From: Ovis canadensis
Lineage: Eukaryota > Chordata > Mammalia > Artiodactyla > Bovidae
DNA: 64,000 nt
Reading direction: 5' to 3'
Assembly: GCF_042477335.2 (NCBI RefSeq)
Contig: NC_091251.1
Location: 37,092,501-37,156,500 of the forward strand
Shown: piece after piece, positions 1-13,244 of the stretch
Layout: every line of letters begins with the position of its first letter
Position numbering within the stretch: the first letter of the stretch is position 1
Notes under the pieces: generated by a model
The model's input: the letters and a program-made list of their open reading frames with translations, nothing else
Databases searched by the model: none
What the model was told of the DNA's origin: nothing
Program-made: the position numbers and the translations under genes

Positions 1-494
1 ACTTTTACAGGGCAGCTGGTTGGCTCTACACATGGAGTAAGGGAGCAGTGTCCTGAAGGGGAGAAATGGGACTCGGGCCCATAGAAGTCCCAGTCCAAGC
101 TCACAGTACCTGATTCAGATGGCACTGCTGGCCCCAGTCAGTACCAGACACCAGAGGAGAACTTCCTAAGTAAAAGGCACTTCAAAGTATAAGGGACCCC
201 TGAGGGGCTAGGCTCCAGATCAGGGTCCTGTTCACTCAGGTCTGAGGACTGCACTGGCCCCAAGTATGTGAATTAAACGGCCATCAAGGGATGGAATCTG
301 AGGAGTTCTACAAGACGCCACATATTCACATACTAGCCAATGTGATCAAAACTGAAACTGGAGCTAATGGTGTTGCATATTGTATCACAGCGCTGCTTCC
401 AGAAGAATGTTGTCAAAATGCTTATGCTTTCCATGAGCAGTGAGCCCAGCAACATCACCACCAAAAGCAGCTGCCATTCATGGAGCTCTACTGA

Positions 495-605
495 AGGCCA
501 TTTAATCTCATAGCATTTTCATAACAACCCTGAAGTAGGTGCTATCATGATCTCATTTTACAAATAAGGAATCTGAAGTTTTGAGAAGCAGGAGCTGAGT
601 TGACT
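495..605 (-). repeat. MIR SINE fragment
   Basis: The stretch reads as the reverse complement of the MIR core and 3' part: a run like 'aacaaccctgaagtaggt' is followed by 'cattttacaaataaggaa'. It is an old, diverged mammalian-wide SINE with no coding content. Confidence 0.6.
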
Positions 606-795
606 CTTTCCTCCCTTGCTATATGAATTAGTTAATAATCTGAGTAGATTACTTTATAATCTTACCTAGATATGAATCTTTAGGGTAGTCCCCATGGTAA
701 GTGTATTAGATGAACAAAGTCAGGTGAAGGGCTTAGAAAAGCCTGTAACAACTTTTCTCAACTAGAAACACTAGTTCTAGAAGCTGCTGAAATCT

Positions 796-912
796 GTATG
801 CTCAGTCGTGTCCGACTATTTGTGATCCCATGGACTATAGCCTGCCAGGCTCCTCTGCCCATGGAATTTTCCAGGCAAGAATACTGGATCGTGTTGCCAT
901 TTCAGAAGGGAG
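796..912 (-). repeat. Bov-tA/BovA SINE fragment
   Basis: Reverse complement of the ruminant BovA monomer. It shows the signature 'cagtcgtgtccgact', 'gccaggctcctctg' and 'ggcaagaatactgga'. Truncated at its tRNA-related end. Confidence 0.85.
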
Positions 913-1104
913 GAATTTCATGATGAAAAAAATTTAGAAATGCTGAATATGACCTCTGCCTATTAGAGAGGCATAAGGCATGTTAATATTAAAGGTTATG
1001 CCAACTGCATGAAAGAAACCTACTTAATTCTGTTTAACCCAGCACCTCCCAAACCATTTCAGCATCTCTATAAGCAAGAATCCTCCATTCAAATTACAGA
1101 TCAG

Positions 1105-1260
1105 CCATTTATGAGTTGGGTGACCTTTGTCCAGGCAAACTTGGACTTTCTGAGACTGTTGCTTATTACCTGCAAAATGGAATTAATAAAATACCGCCTC
1201 CTTTCAAGACCTACATAAAACCAAGCATGGACAGCACCTGGTATACAGTGCCCAGCATAC
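1105..1260 (+). repeat. MIR SINE fragment
   Basis: Forward MIR-like sequence: 'gggtgacctttgtccaggc' followed by a diverged 'cctgcaaaatggaattaataa' equivalent. The short open frame overlapping it (1009-1218) is therefore not a gene. Confidence 0.55.
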
Positions 1261-1500
1261 ATCGGTAGTTTCTTTCCTGCTTGTCTTAAAAGAATTCACA
1301 TAGAGTCCCCAGGAACATGAATTAAGCCACTCAGCTCTTTTTATTTGAATGTACAATATTTGATAGAAGTCAGAAAACTTGCTTGTCTTACATGATTCTA
1401 TGTTTAATACACTTTCTATAACTTCTGAGGAGGTACTGGATAATCAGTAAGCAGGTAACCATTGATCAATAAATGTATTGAAAATTAAAAGAAATTTATA

Positions 1501-1660
1501 ACAGAGTTGTCTTCACAAAAATGCTCATGGTCTCACTAAATGCTCAAATTAATTAAGGGCTAACTAAATAGTATATATACAGAGTTGTCTTCACAAAAAT
1601 GCTCATGGTCTCACTAAATACTCAAATTAATTAAGGGCTAACTAAATAGTGTATATATAG
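1501..1660. repeat. Two-copy 78-bp direct tandem repeat
   Basis: Copy 1 begins at 1501 and copy 2 at 1579. Both begin ACAGAGTTGTCTTCAC and end in GT(A/G)TATATATA. I count only two differences between the copies, so the duplication is recent relative to the surrounding DNA. Confidence 0.9.
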
Positions 1661-1843
1661 GTCCCAATCCCTTACCTGAAACTTTTAGGGCCAATGCATT
1701 TTGAAACAGAATTTTTAGGATTTTAAAAAGCAACATTGTGTGGGTATATAAGATACATTACTTATGCATCCCTAGAAGAGTTTATCTGAGGCAGTATTCA
1801 TAATCAGACATTTTGGTATTTCCTCAGTGAAATGTGTAATAGT

Positions 1844-2058
1844 CATTGTTGTTGATTAGTTGGTAAGCCGTGTCCGACTCTTAGCGACCCTGTGGACTGC
1901 AGCCCACCAGGCTCTTCGGTCCATGGGATTTCCCAGGCAAGAACACTGGAGTGGACTGCCATTTCCTTCACCAGGGGATTTTCCTGGTCCAGAGATCGAA
2001 CCTGCCTCTCCTGTGTTGGCAGGTGGATTCTTTACCACTGAGCCAGCAGGGAAGCCCC
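1844..2058 (-). repeat. Bov-tA SINE, near full length
   Basis: Complete reverse-oriented Bov-tA. It runs from the 'gttgttgattagt' tail through 'ccgtgtccgactc' and 'ccaggcaagaacactgg' to the tRNA-related head ending 'gagccagcagggaagcc'. Open frames on both strands here are SINE sequence. Confidence 0.9.
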
Positions 2059-2310
2059 CAAAATTACAGAGAATAAATAAAGATAATAATTATATTAACA
2101 GAGTTCAGTCAGACTTACATCTCACTGAGTTTGGGAACCACTTTGAAAGAAAACCTTTCAGTTTTCAGAGCTTTGGGAATTTAGGAACATTGGGAAAAGG
2201 TTTGAGAATCTGTTATATGGGCTAAACATATACCCTGGAAGTGCAAAGTGGGAGATACATTGAAGCCAGAAGACTTTGTGAAAGTTCTGTGAATCTGGCA
2301 TCATTTGAGC

Positions 2311-2502
2311 TATGTGTGTGAAAGTCGCTCAGTTATGTCCGACTCTTTGTGACCCTGTGGAGTATATAGTCCATGGACTTCTCCAGGCCAGAATACTGGA
2401 GTGGGTAGCCTTTCCCTTTTCCAGGGGATCTTCCCAACCCAGGGACTGAACCCAGGTCTCCCACATTGCAGGTGAATTCTTTACCAGCTGAGCCACAAAG
2501 GA
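2311..2502 (-). repeat. Bov-tA SINE
   Basis: Reverse-oriented BovA-type SINE with 'gtcgctcagttatgtccgac' at one end and 'ttaccagctgagccac' at the other. Moderately diverged. Confidence 0.88.
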
Positions 2503-4674
2503 ATTAATTTTCTATTTCTGATGAGTGAAGTTCCCACACCTTATCAACCCATTACACCTACCAAGCTATGTTTTCCTGCTTAAGCCACTAGGAGCCCGCA
2601 GAAGGCTTTGTGAATTGCTTTCCTGAAATAGGAAACTGAACTGAACTTCCTGAAACAGTCTCTATAGTCAGATAAAAGCCTAACCACTGAGATTTGTGTA
2701 AAGTGGAGAACGAAAGAGGGCGATAGAGGTACTCGGTGGAGTGTGGGCACGCATAATGAGGGGAGCTGTGGGAACCTAGGAGAGGATGTAGTCTCATCTG
2801 TGCGTGGAAACATATTGGCTTCCGTTTCTTGCCAATTCCAGTCTCCTAATAGTTCACCCCACACAATGGATCCTTTGTCTTATGGTCAAGATGTCAAACT
2901 TGGAATCTTTCCCATCCCATTCCCAATCTTCAGTGTTTTTCGTTTACCTACTGGATGGCTGATTTTCTCTAATAGCCATTCTTCTTTCCTCTCTCACACC
3001 TCACTTCTTTTTTTTTTTCTCCCTTGTCTTAAATCATCTTTTATCTATTTCTCCTGAAAAAGATCCTCCATCAGGAAGGGTAGAAATCTGCCTTGTCCAG
3101 GGCCTTGCTTCATGCCACTCCTCAACCCACTTCTGAACTGTAGACACACTTCTGCCCAACAACACTGCTCCTGAGAGGTCACTGCCAGGAGAAATGAGTC
3201 AAAGGTATAAAGGGAAATATTGAAATAGGGGAATCTGAGCAGAGACTGGAGGCAAAACATTTAAGTGGTTGCTTGCCTGTAAGAACAGGAAGGATAAGGG
3301 AAATTAGGGACTAAATGATGAAAGAATAGGAAAAGAAAAGCCAGACGGAGTAAGACAAACTTTTCCTTCCTCCAGTCTCCCATTTATGGATGTCCCTGAC
3401 TCTTGAGTGTGTTACTGTCTAGAAGGCTAAAGCAGAAAAAACCCTAGGGAAAGGAAATCTCAAAATCAAGTCGCATAGTGAATCCTTATTGCCATTTTCA
3501 AAGAGCTCTTCTGTACCCCTGCCTGTCTAAATTATTTCCTGATAGATTTGAATTCAGAGGAAATAGGCTGGGGCAACCACTTACACCCTCTATTTATTCA
3601 ACCCCATAGCATTTCTCCTCTGAGTAGATCCAGTCTCTTTTCTGCTGAAAATATTTTTTCACCAACTTTCTAGTTTTTCAGAACAAAAAAAGGAAAGAGG
3701 TACTGAGTAAGAATAAAATTCTCTCCAATCCCATTCATTCTACATCTACTGAGCACCTAATGTGAGCATTATTCTACTTATTGGACATAGTTTTTAAAAG
3801 ACAGTTCTCTCTTCTCATCAGTCTCCTGACCCACCCTCCCTCTAAATCCCTATGCCAAACTCTTTATAAGACCAACATCTTCTTACCTGGCATGGCATGA
3901 GAGATCAGTGTTGGCTGAATGAATTTCTAAAAGGATTCAGAGAAAGAGTAGGGAGAGCCCCAAAAGAAGAGGAAAACAAGACTAGGAGAAAGTGGCTGGG
4001 GTTGAGGGAGAAACAAAGGGAGGGAAGAGAAGATGCAAAATGATAGGTAGTAAAAGATGGGAGAGAAAAGAGTTGAGAAAGGTCAGGAAAATGAATGCTG
4101 TCTTTGCCCCAGAACATGTTTGATCTCAGTCTGCACCACCATAGTGCTGTACCAAGGTGATACACCTACAACCAGGGGTCAGGAAAAGAAACTTTGTCCA
4201 TATGGTTTTTCAAATACAGTCACAGGTAGTCACTTTAATTTGCATCTACAGCAGAGAAGTGCTTCCTGGGAAGCCCAGGAGGTTTATGTGAGTGCCCTAG
4301 AAGCTCATGGTGGCTAGCTGGGAAGGACATGGGTAAGGATGCATTAAACCCTTGTACTTCACACCTAAAGGCCTCCAGACCAGGGAACAGACTAATGACC
4401 AAGATCATAAAAGAGAATGTCTTATCTTTTTCCAGGACAAGGGATAGACTCCAAGAGACAGAACCTATAGAGATCAGACATCATCACCCTCTTCTGCCAT
4501 GTCTAATCCCAGGAACAAAATACAAGTTGGTTGAACCCTAGGGAAAGAAGATTTATATTTCTGTATTCCTCAGAATAGTCCAGCTTCTCTTGCAGAATAC
4601 TTAAGGATGAGAACAGTAAGGAAAAGGAGTGAAAGGAAGACAAAAGTGAGAAGGTGAAGAAAAGAAAAGTGACT
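2503..4674. other. Gene-poor stretch downstream of RNASE10
   Basis: No exon, RNA gene or clear repeat is recognised, apart from a possible weak L2/MIR-like trace near 3735-3800 ('ctactgagcacctaatgtg') and a short T-rich tract near 3010. The open frames here are short, overlapping and without a recognisable protein signature. The region lies on the 3' side of RNASE10. I saw no canonical AATAAA close to the stop codon on the minus strand. Confidence 0.6.
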
Positions 4675-6453
<1,779 letters not shown>

Positions 6454-6574
6454 GGGGAATTCCCTGGCTGTCCAGTGGTTAAGACTCCATGGTCTCACTG
6501 CATAGGGCCTGAGTTCAACCTCTGGTTGGGGGAACTAAGATCCCATAAGCCAGGTAGTGTGGCCAAAAAAAAAA
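6454..6574 (+). repeat. CHR-type tRNA-derived SINE
   Basis: Cetartiodactyl tRNA-derived SINE. It has the head 'gggaattccctggctgtcc', then 'agtggttaagactcc', 'gggggaactaagatccc' and an A-rich tail after 'gtggcc'. Confidence 0.85.
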
Positions 6575-6747
6575 GGTAGATCATATATATGTCTGTGCAT
6601 GTGTGTTTACAGAAAAAGAAAGAAAAATGGTTTAATGAGGGAAAGAACAATTTTAAATATCATGACTGGACAAAGGGTATTTAGGAGTTCCTTGTATTAT
6701 TGTTGTAACTTTTCTGTAAAGTTACAAATATTAAAAATAATTTTTTT

Positions 6748-6858
6748 TAACCATGATGCACAGCTTATGGGATCTTAGTTCCCCAACCAGGGATCAAACC
6801 CAAACCTTCCACAGCAAAAGCATGAAGTCCTATTCACTGGACTACGAGGGAATTCCCT
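6748..6858 (-). repeat. CHR-type tRNA-derived SINE
   Basis: Reverse-oriented copy of the same family as the preceding one. It contains 'gggatcttagttccccaac' and ends 'gagggaattccc'. The two copies face each other across about 170 bp. Confidence 0.85.
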
Positions 6859-7940
6859 TCAAATATTTTTAATTTTTAAAAAAGAGAATTTCTCATGTTT
6901 TTCCCTGGAGTGCCTAACGACACTGTGACTTACCTACATACCTAGATAGCTTCAGAAATGCGTGTGTCTTCTTGGTTTCCAATTTTGCCCCTCCCAGGTT
7001 TTCCTTTTCTCGGAAAAGTACCCTGGATGCTGGTCTGGAGAAAAATGGTTATCCTCTTGTGGTTCCTGTGCTCTTAAACCCAGACTTACTTCCTACACCC
7101 ATTTCCACTCCCACTCCCCCTACCCAGCACTGAATAAACACACAGCCAATTGTCCTTTCTGCTCCCACGAACACTTTGAAGTAAGGCCACTTGGATATTG
7201 AAACAGATCCAGACATCCAAGACAGGAAATGTCTCCAGTCTGGAAAACTGCAAATGGTTTTATTTACCCAATCAATTGTTCCACTTCTGAGTTATACCCT
7301 CTATCCTGTTGTTCATAGCAGCCTGACCTTGCCCTTAAATTTCAGTCATTTCCTTATATTTTCTACATGTATTTCCTTTCAACTTTCCCTGTCATTTCTG
7401 AAATCTCAGAATCTTTGGACTGTATTTGGTTCCTCCCTCCAACATGGCTATTTTGCTTTTTGCATTTTAGAACTGTATCATGACTTCATGAGATTTGGCT
7501 ATTTGAGTCAATGATGATTGTTTACCTGTCTTTATCTATGAAGCCTATCCCAGCACTCCATTCTCCAATTCCTGTTTCCAATCCTCAGCCAATAAATTCA
7601 TGTCAGGTTTTAGAAACCTGATGATTTAGTCCTAAATAAGAGAGTATCCATAGCAGCTATCAGTCCCTATAGCCTTGGTGAATAAAGTCAAGAGGTTACA
7701 GTGTTGATTCTACTCATTTCTTTAGCTGAATGTGACATCATGAGATATTTTTAAAGCATCCTGGAGCTCATTAAAGAGGTATGAAAATCCTCTTTAGACA
7801 TAGAGAACTTTAGGAGGATGATTTGCTGTGTCTTTCAGGCAGGAGTTCTCAAATGGTGGTCTAGGAACAGCTTCTGTGATCTGCAAAGTTTATCAGGCTG
7901 AATTCTACACTGCCGATGTTGATTCACAACAGTAATAACA
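6859..7940. other. No gene recognised
   Basis: Pyrimidine-rich on the plus strand. The open frames are short and show no recognisable domain. No RNA gene or clear repeat seen. Confidence 0.5.
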
Positions 7941-8156
7941 GCGTGCATGCTTAGTCGCTCAGTCATGTCTGACTCTTTTCAACACTTTGGACTGCAACCT
8001 GCCAGGCTCCTCCGTCCACGGGATTTTTCAGGCAAGAATACTGGAGTGGGTTGCCATTTCCTTCTCTAAGGGATCTTCCTGACCCAGGGATCTAACCCAG
8101 GTCTCCTGTCACTATTGCAGGCAGATTCTTTACCCACTTAGCCATGGGGGAAGACT
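7941..8156 (-). repeat. Bov-tA SINE
   Basis: Reverse-oriented near full-length Bov-tA, from 'cttagtcgctcagtcatgtc' to 'ttagccatgggggaag'. Confidence 0.88.
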
Positions 8157-8373
8157 AATAATAACAGCAACGAACTGTTATGGAGCAGTTACTTCAGGAT
8201 GGGCACTTACTGCATTTCACCCTCCCAATTTGCTCATGCTATCTGTCTTTGGTGTCTGTTCCGCCCTTTCATTCTGACATGAAGGCGGAGTAAAGGTGCT
8301 TCTGCTGAGCCCAATAGCTGTCTGCAGTCAGCAGGGATAAAACATCCAACTTTATACACCATTTGTTTCTTTA

Positions 8374-8577
8374 TGAACGTTAACTCGTGTCAGACTCTTT
8401 GCGACCTTATGGACTGTAGCCTGCCAGGCTCCTGTATCCATAGGATTCTCCAGGCAAGAATACTGAGGTACGTTGCCATGCTCTGCCCCAGGGGATATTC
8501 TCCTTCCAGGGATCGAACCCACATCTCCTGCGTTAGCAGGTGGATTCTTTACCGCTGAGCTATTGGGAAAGCCCCCT
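8374..8577 (-). repeat. Bov-tA SINE
   Basis: Reverse-oriented Bov-tA with 'cgtgtcagactctttgcgac' near one end and 'ccgctgagctattgggaaag' at the tRNA-related end. Diverged copy. Confidence 0.87.
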
Positions 8578-8604
8578 TTTAATTGGTTACTATTAGGGAT
8601 TTGA

Positions 8605-9127
8605 TGGAGAAGGAAATGGCAACCCACTCCAGTGTTCTTGCCTGGAGAATCCCAGGGACAGAGGAGCCTGGTAGGCTGCCATCTATGGGGTCGCACAGAG
8701 TCGGACACAGCTGAAGCGACTTAGCAGCAGCAGCAGCAGGGATTTGAGGGAGAAGGCAATGGCACCCCACTCCAGTACTCTTGCCTGGAAAATCCCATGG
8801 ATGGAGGAGCCTGGTGGGCTGCAGTCCCTGGGTCTGCAAAGAGTCGGACACAACTGAGCGACTTCACTTTCAGTTTTCACTTTCATGTATTGGAGAAGGA
8901 AATGGCAACCCACTCCAGTATTCTTGCCTAGAGAATTCCGTGGACAGAGGAGCCTAGTGGGCTGCTGTCCATGGGGTCGCACAGAGTCGGACACAACTGA
9001 AGCAACTTAGCATGCATGCATGCATTGGAGAAGGAAATGGCAACCCACTCCAGTATTCTTGCCTGGAGAATCCCAGGGACAGAGGAGCCTGGTGGGCTGC
9101 CGACTGAAGCAACTTAGGAGCAGCAGC
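8605..9127 (+). repeat. Array of four BOV-A2/BovA monomers
   Basis: Four successive BovA-type monomers in one orientation, beginning near 8606, 8750, 8893 and 9026. Each opens with 'ggagaagg(a/c)aatggcaccc'-like sequence. Linkers carry the BOV-A2 hallmarks: CAG trinucleotides, 'ttcactttcagttttcac' and 'catgcatgcatg'. The whole array is flanked by an exact 13-bp direct repeat ATTAGGGATTTGA (8592-8604 and 9128-9140). A variant of the same word (agggatttgaggg) sits between monomers 1 and 2, suggesting layered insertions. Confidence 0.9.
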
Positions 9128-9209
9128 ATTAGGGATTTGAAATTGACCCTTGATTCTATATGAAGAAAAGATCTATGTCTGTGGTCTAAGTATGACCGTT
9201 AGGCTGGAC

Positions 9210-9567
9210 AGGTTTTTAAACTTTATTTAATTTTTTTATTTTGGGGGCTGGGCTGGGTCTTCCTTGCTGTGCAGGCTTTTCCTTAGTTGCGATGAGCAAG
9301 GGCTACTCTCTAGCTGTAGTGCATCAGCTTCTCATTGTAGTTATCTTCTCTTGTTGCAGAACACAGGGCTCTAGGCCTGTGGGACTCAGTAGTTGCAGCT
9401 CGTGGGCTCAGTAATTGCAGCTCCTGGGCTCTAGAGCAGAGGCTCAATAGTTGTGGCACACAGGCTTAGCTCCACAGAATGTGGGATCTTCCCAGATCAG
9501 GAATCAAACCTGCGTCTCCTGTATTGGCAGGCAGATTCTTTATCACTGAGCCACAAGGGAAACCCTG
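9210..9567 (-). repeat. CHR-2-like Cetartiodactyl SINE, long form
   Basis: Long SINE with 'gggtcttccttgctgtgcagg', 'tctcttgttgcagaacacag', repeated 'cagtagttgcagctc' units and the tRNA-like end 'gagccacaagggaaaccc'. It reads as the reverse complement of the tRNA-headed element. The family name is from memory. Confidence 0.75.
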
Positions 9568-9708
9568 GATAGGTTTTTATTCTTGTTTTTCCCTTTTCTA
9601 GGCTACAGTTTTCACATCTCCTGTAGCTCTTCATAGGGATGACATAAATACTATGCAATGCACTGCATGTAAAAGGGTAAATGTGTTAGCTTTTGTTATA
9701 ATAGTTAC

Positions 9709-9890
9709 GGACTGCTGCTGCTGCTGCTGCTAAGTCGCATCAGTCGTGTCCGACTCCGTTCGACCCCATAGATGGCAGCCCACCAGGCTCCCCTGTCCTT
9801 GGGATTCTCCAGGCAAGAACACTGGAGTGGGTTGCCATTTCCTTCTCCAATGTGTGAAAGTGAAAAGTGAAAGTGAGGTCGCTCAGTCAT
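9709..9890 (-). repeat. BOV-A2 SINE fragment
   Basis: Begins with a GCT trinucleotide run (reverse complement of the BOV-A2 CAG linker), then 'aagtcgcatcagtcgtgtcc', and ends with the 'gtgaaaagtgaaagtga' linker. It directly abuts a BovB 5' region. Confidence 0.88.
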
Positions 9891-9896
9891 GTACTG

Positions 9897-10885
9897 ACTA
9901 TGGTGGAGGCAATGAAGATGATGGCGACCTCCTTCAAAAGGTCCCATGTACACACTGCTGCACTCAGTGCCCCTGACCCTGCAGCCGGCCACCGTCAGCC
10001 CACACCTCCACTGAAGACTCCTGGGGACTCACGGGCAAGTCTGGGTCAGTCTCTTGTGGGGTCACTGCTTCTTTCTCTTGGGTCGTGGTGCACAGAAGGT
10101 TCTGTTTGTGCCCTCTGAGAATCTGATCACAATCACAGAAAACTAACCAAACTGATCACATGGACCACAGCCTTGTCTAACTCAGTGAAGCTATGGGCCA
10201 AGTCATGTAGGGCCACCCAAGACGGAAGGGTCATGGTGGCGAGTTTTAACAAAATGTGGTCCACTGGAGAAGGGAATGGCAAACCACCTCAGTATTCTTG
10301 CCTTGAGAACCCCACGAACAGTATGAAAAGGCAAAATGATAGGATACTGAAAGGGGAACTCCCCAGGTTGGTAGGTGCCCAATATGCTACTGGAGATCAG
10401 TGCAGAAATAATTCCAGAAAGAATGAAGAGATGGAGCCAAAGCAAAAACAACACCCAGTTGTGGGTGTGACTGGTGATCGAAGTAAAGTCTGATGCTGTA
10501 AAGAGCAATATAACATAGGAACCTGGAATGTTAGGTCCATGAATCAAGGAAAACTGAAAGTGGTCAAACAGGAGATGGCAAGAGTGAACATTAACATTTT
10601 AGGAACCAGCGAACTAAAATGGACTGGAATGGGTGAATTTAACTCAGATGACCATCATATCTACTACTGTGGGCAAGAATCCCTTAGTAGAAATGGAGTA
10701 GCCCTCATAGTCAACAAGAGTCCAAAATGCAGTACTTGGATGCAATCTCAAAAATAACAGAATTATCTCCGTTTGTTTCCAAGGCGAACCATTCAATATC
10801 ACAGTAATCCAAGTCTATGCCCCGGCCAGTAATGCTGAAGAAACTCAAGTTGAACGGTTCCATGGACTACAAGACAAAAGCATAG
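9897..10885 (+). repeat. BovB LINE, 5' portion with endonuclease start
   Basis: 5' region of a BovB (RTE-type) LINE, including the untranslated part ('gacctccttcaaaaggtcc') and the first part of the open frame. The frame at 10539-10757 reads MNQGKLKVVKQEMARVNINI and then SELKWTGMGEF, the N-terminal part of the apurinic-type endonuclease. A stop follows near 10755. The similarity ends near 10885, so the rest of the endonuclease and all the reverse transcriptase are missing. This is a 3'-deleted relic. Confidence 0.85.
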
Positions 10886-12108
10886 GACTAGGCGTATAAA
10901 GCCATGAGACAGGAGAAGACTGAGTGTCAGGAGAAGGTCGATGTTCTACTTTGTTGCTTTTTTTTTTTTTTTTAAGACAGGAAAAATAACAGTTTGCTTT
11001 TTGATAATAAAGACCAAGCAGAGAGGAAAAACTGATAAGGCAGGAGAGAAAGCAAAGAATTGTTAGAGCAATGATTCTGAGTGCTCAGACTCTGAAGGCG
11101 CCTTGCCTGGGTTTATGAGTGTAAATGTGTTATTTTATCTGTGAATTACACTACAGGATAGTAAATGGGGCATACCACATGTTTTGCTATGAAAGATTGG
11201 ATCTGGTGATATAGTTGAGAACCACTGGTTTAAAAGAATTAGTGGTGGTCAGGGTTGTTTCTCCACTGTGGACAAGGGAATTTCCGCATCATTTTTCAGT
11301 TGCAAGTGTTACTCTTTAGTGATAATTGGCTGCATATAAGAATCCAGGTCAGCCCTGGGCTGGAAGATTTCCAGTTGTGAGGAGTTTCTTAGGATGGGAG
11401 ACAGAAACAAAAGAAGGGAAAGAATGCTAAACAATGTCTTACTAATAAGGAATCTAACTCTGTGTGCCAAATAAATATTAGCTTTTTTTTCCTAGAGTTT
11501 TTGTCACTCACACACTCTCCAGATACACAAAAGTCTTGGTTTGAGGGGGGTCATTTTTTTCAGAACTGGAAAGATTATTTGAGATGACCTGATATCTAAA
11601 CACAGACCTTCATTAGATCCCAGAGTGCTCAAACGTGTGCAGAACTTAGCATCCGTTTACCCTAACCCACAGAACACAATGAGGTCTGGTCTACTAAGGG
11701 TATTTGGCAAATATCTTGCTAGTGAATACTTCCTTATTATATTATGTAGTGTAGTTCTTACAGAAATGATTCTAGAGGTTATGCTCTGCTCAAGCGTGGC
11801 CAGCTGAGGGGACAAGTAGACAGTGAAACCTAACACATGCTCTGCTTGACAAACTGTACAAACTGGAAGAGAATTGACATCCCTGAGAGGAAGTGACTTT
11901 TCTTCCAATTCATGCAAATGTGGTGATTAGGTTCTTTTCTGCCTGAGCCACCAGGGAAGCCGTTAGGTTTTCTGGAGACCGAAATAGATAGCTTTGCATT
12001 TTGGCTCGGAAATGACTTCATATGACCCTTACAACTTCTTCACAAAGCCAGAAGCTCTAGAATTTCTTCCTTCCTTCCCCCTCGCCCCCTCTCTTTCTTT
12101 CTTCCACC
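10886..12108. other. No gene recognised
   Basis: Contains a poly-T tract near 10952-10974 and a short SINE-end relic near 11938-11960 ('gagccaccagggaagcc'). The open frames lack protein signatures. Confidence 0.5.
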
Positions 12109-12242
12109 AAGGACTTCCCTGGCAGTCCAGCGGTTGAGACCCCTTACTTCCACTAGTGGGCGTGGGGTCGGATTTCTGGTCAGAGAACTAGGATCCCTCA
12201 TGCTGCCCAGTGAGGTGCAGCAAAAAATAGAAAAACAAAAAA
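12109..12242 (+). repeat. CHR-type SINE
   Basis: 'aggacttccctggcagtcc' head, 'cagagaactaggatccct' and an A-rich tail ending about 12242. Confidence 0.85.
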
Positions 12243-12610
12243 CCGAGGCCACATTGGTAGTGGGTGGCAGGGTGGAAGAACAGGAACGGGACCCAGATCT
12301 AACGACTCCCACAGATTGTTCTTTCTCCTACACTATCCTCCTTGCCCCTGATAGTTTGTTCCAGCTGAAGTCATTTCCTCATGGATCTAGAGAACAATCA
12401 GTTACCACTGATGCCCAGAACTATCTTGCAAACGTAAGATAGATATTTTCAGCTATTGTTGAGAATCGTAACTTCACATTTGTAAAATGTGATACACAGA
12501 CTGGCTTGCAATTTGTAGAACCCAGCCCTTCTAACCTCTGCCAGATCTTTCACTCTTATAATTCTTTTATCCCCCTCTAATCACTGCAATTCTTAGATAT
12601 CAATCACTCT

Positions 12611-12714
12611 AATTCTTGCCTGGAGAATTCCATGGACAGAGAAGCCTGGCGGGCTACAGTCTATGGGGTCGCAAAGAGTCAGACACGACTGAGCGACTTC
12701 ACTTCACTTCATTT
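12611..12714 (+). repeat. BovA SINE 3' fragment
   Basis: 'attcttgcctggagaattcc' through 'cgactgagcgacttcac', forward orientation, 5'-truncated. Confidence 0.88.
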
Positions 12715-13244
12715 CAATCACTGCAACGCTCCTAATTCAGGCTTTTACCTCTTCAGGTCCTGACTAGGCCTTGGACCATTTGGTAGATGACCCTATGGGG
12801 ATTTTATTGCACTATGTCTTGTTCTTTCTAAATGAGTGACTTTGGCAGCTTCATGACATTGGAGGAGTTTTGTTAATAACATATGATCCATGAATGAGCC
12901 CACAACCTGATACAACAGGAACTTTCAGAACCAACAAAGTCTAAATAATGAGCTCCCCCAAATCACGTCCGACCTTTGACTCCGCTATCCAAGCTCTCTG
13001 TCCTCTCACGGCCTACACCTTTGCTACACCTTTAGGAAAGATGCCAGCTCGCTGACATTCTGGATTGTATTCTGTACAAAAATTACGCTCATCCGTTTTT
13101 ATCAATCAATGTACCATTCACTGACTTCTTTGAAACAGGTTTATAATTATCTTTTGAGACATTTTGTATAGCATTTAAAAAAAATGATTTATTAACTGGT
13201 TTTGCATGCCAAAGAAGCACATAAGTTTCCCTGTAAGTTACACT

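Noticed and set aside
1856-2225. Open frames on both strands around 1.9-2.2 kb, and similar ones near 8.4-9.0, 21.1, 25.2, 32.0 and 46.9 kb
   Set aside because: All are translations of Bov-tA/BOV-A2 SINEs.
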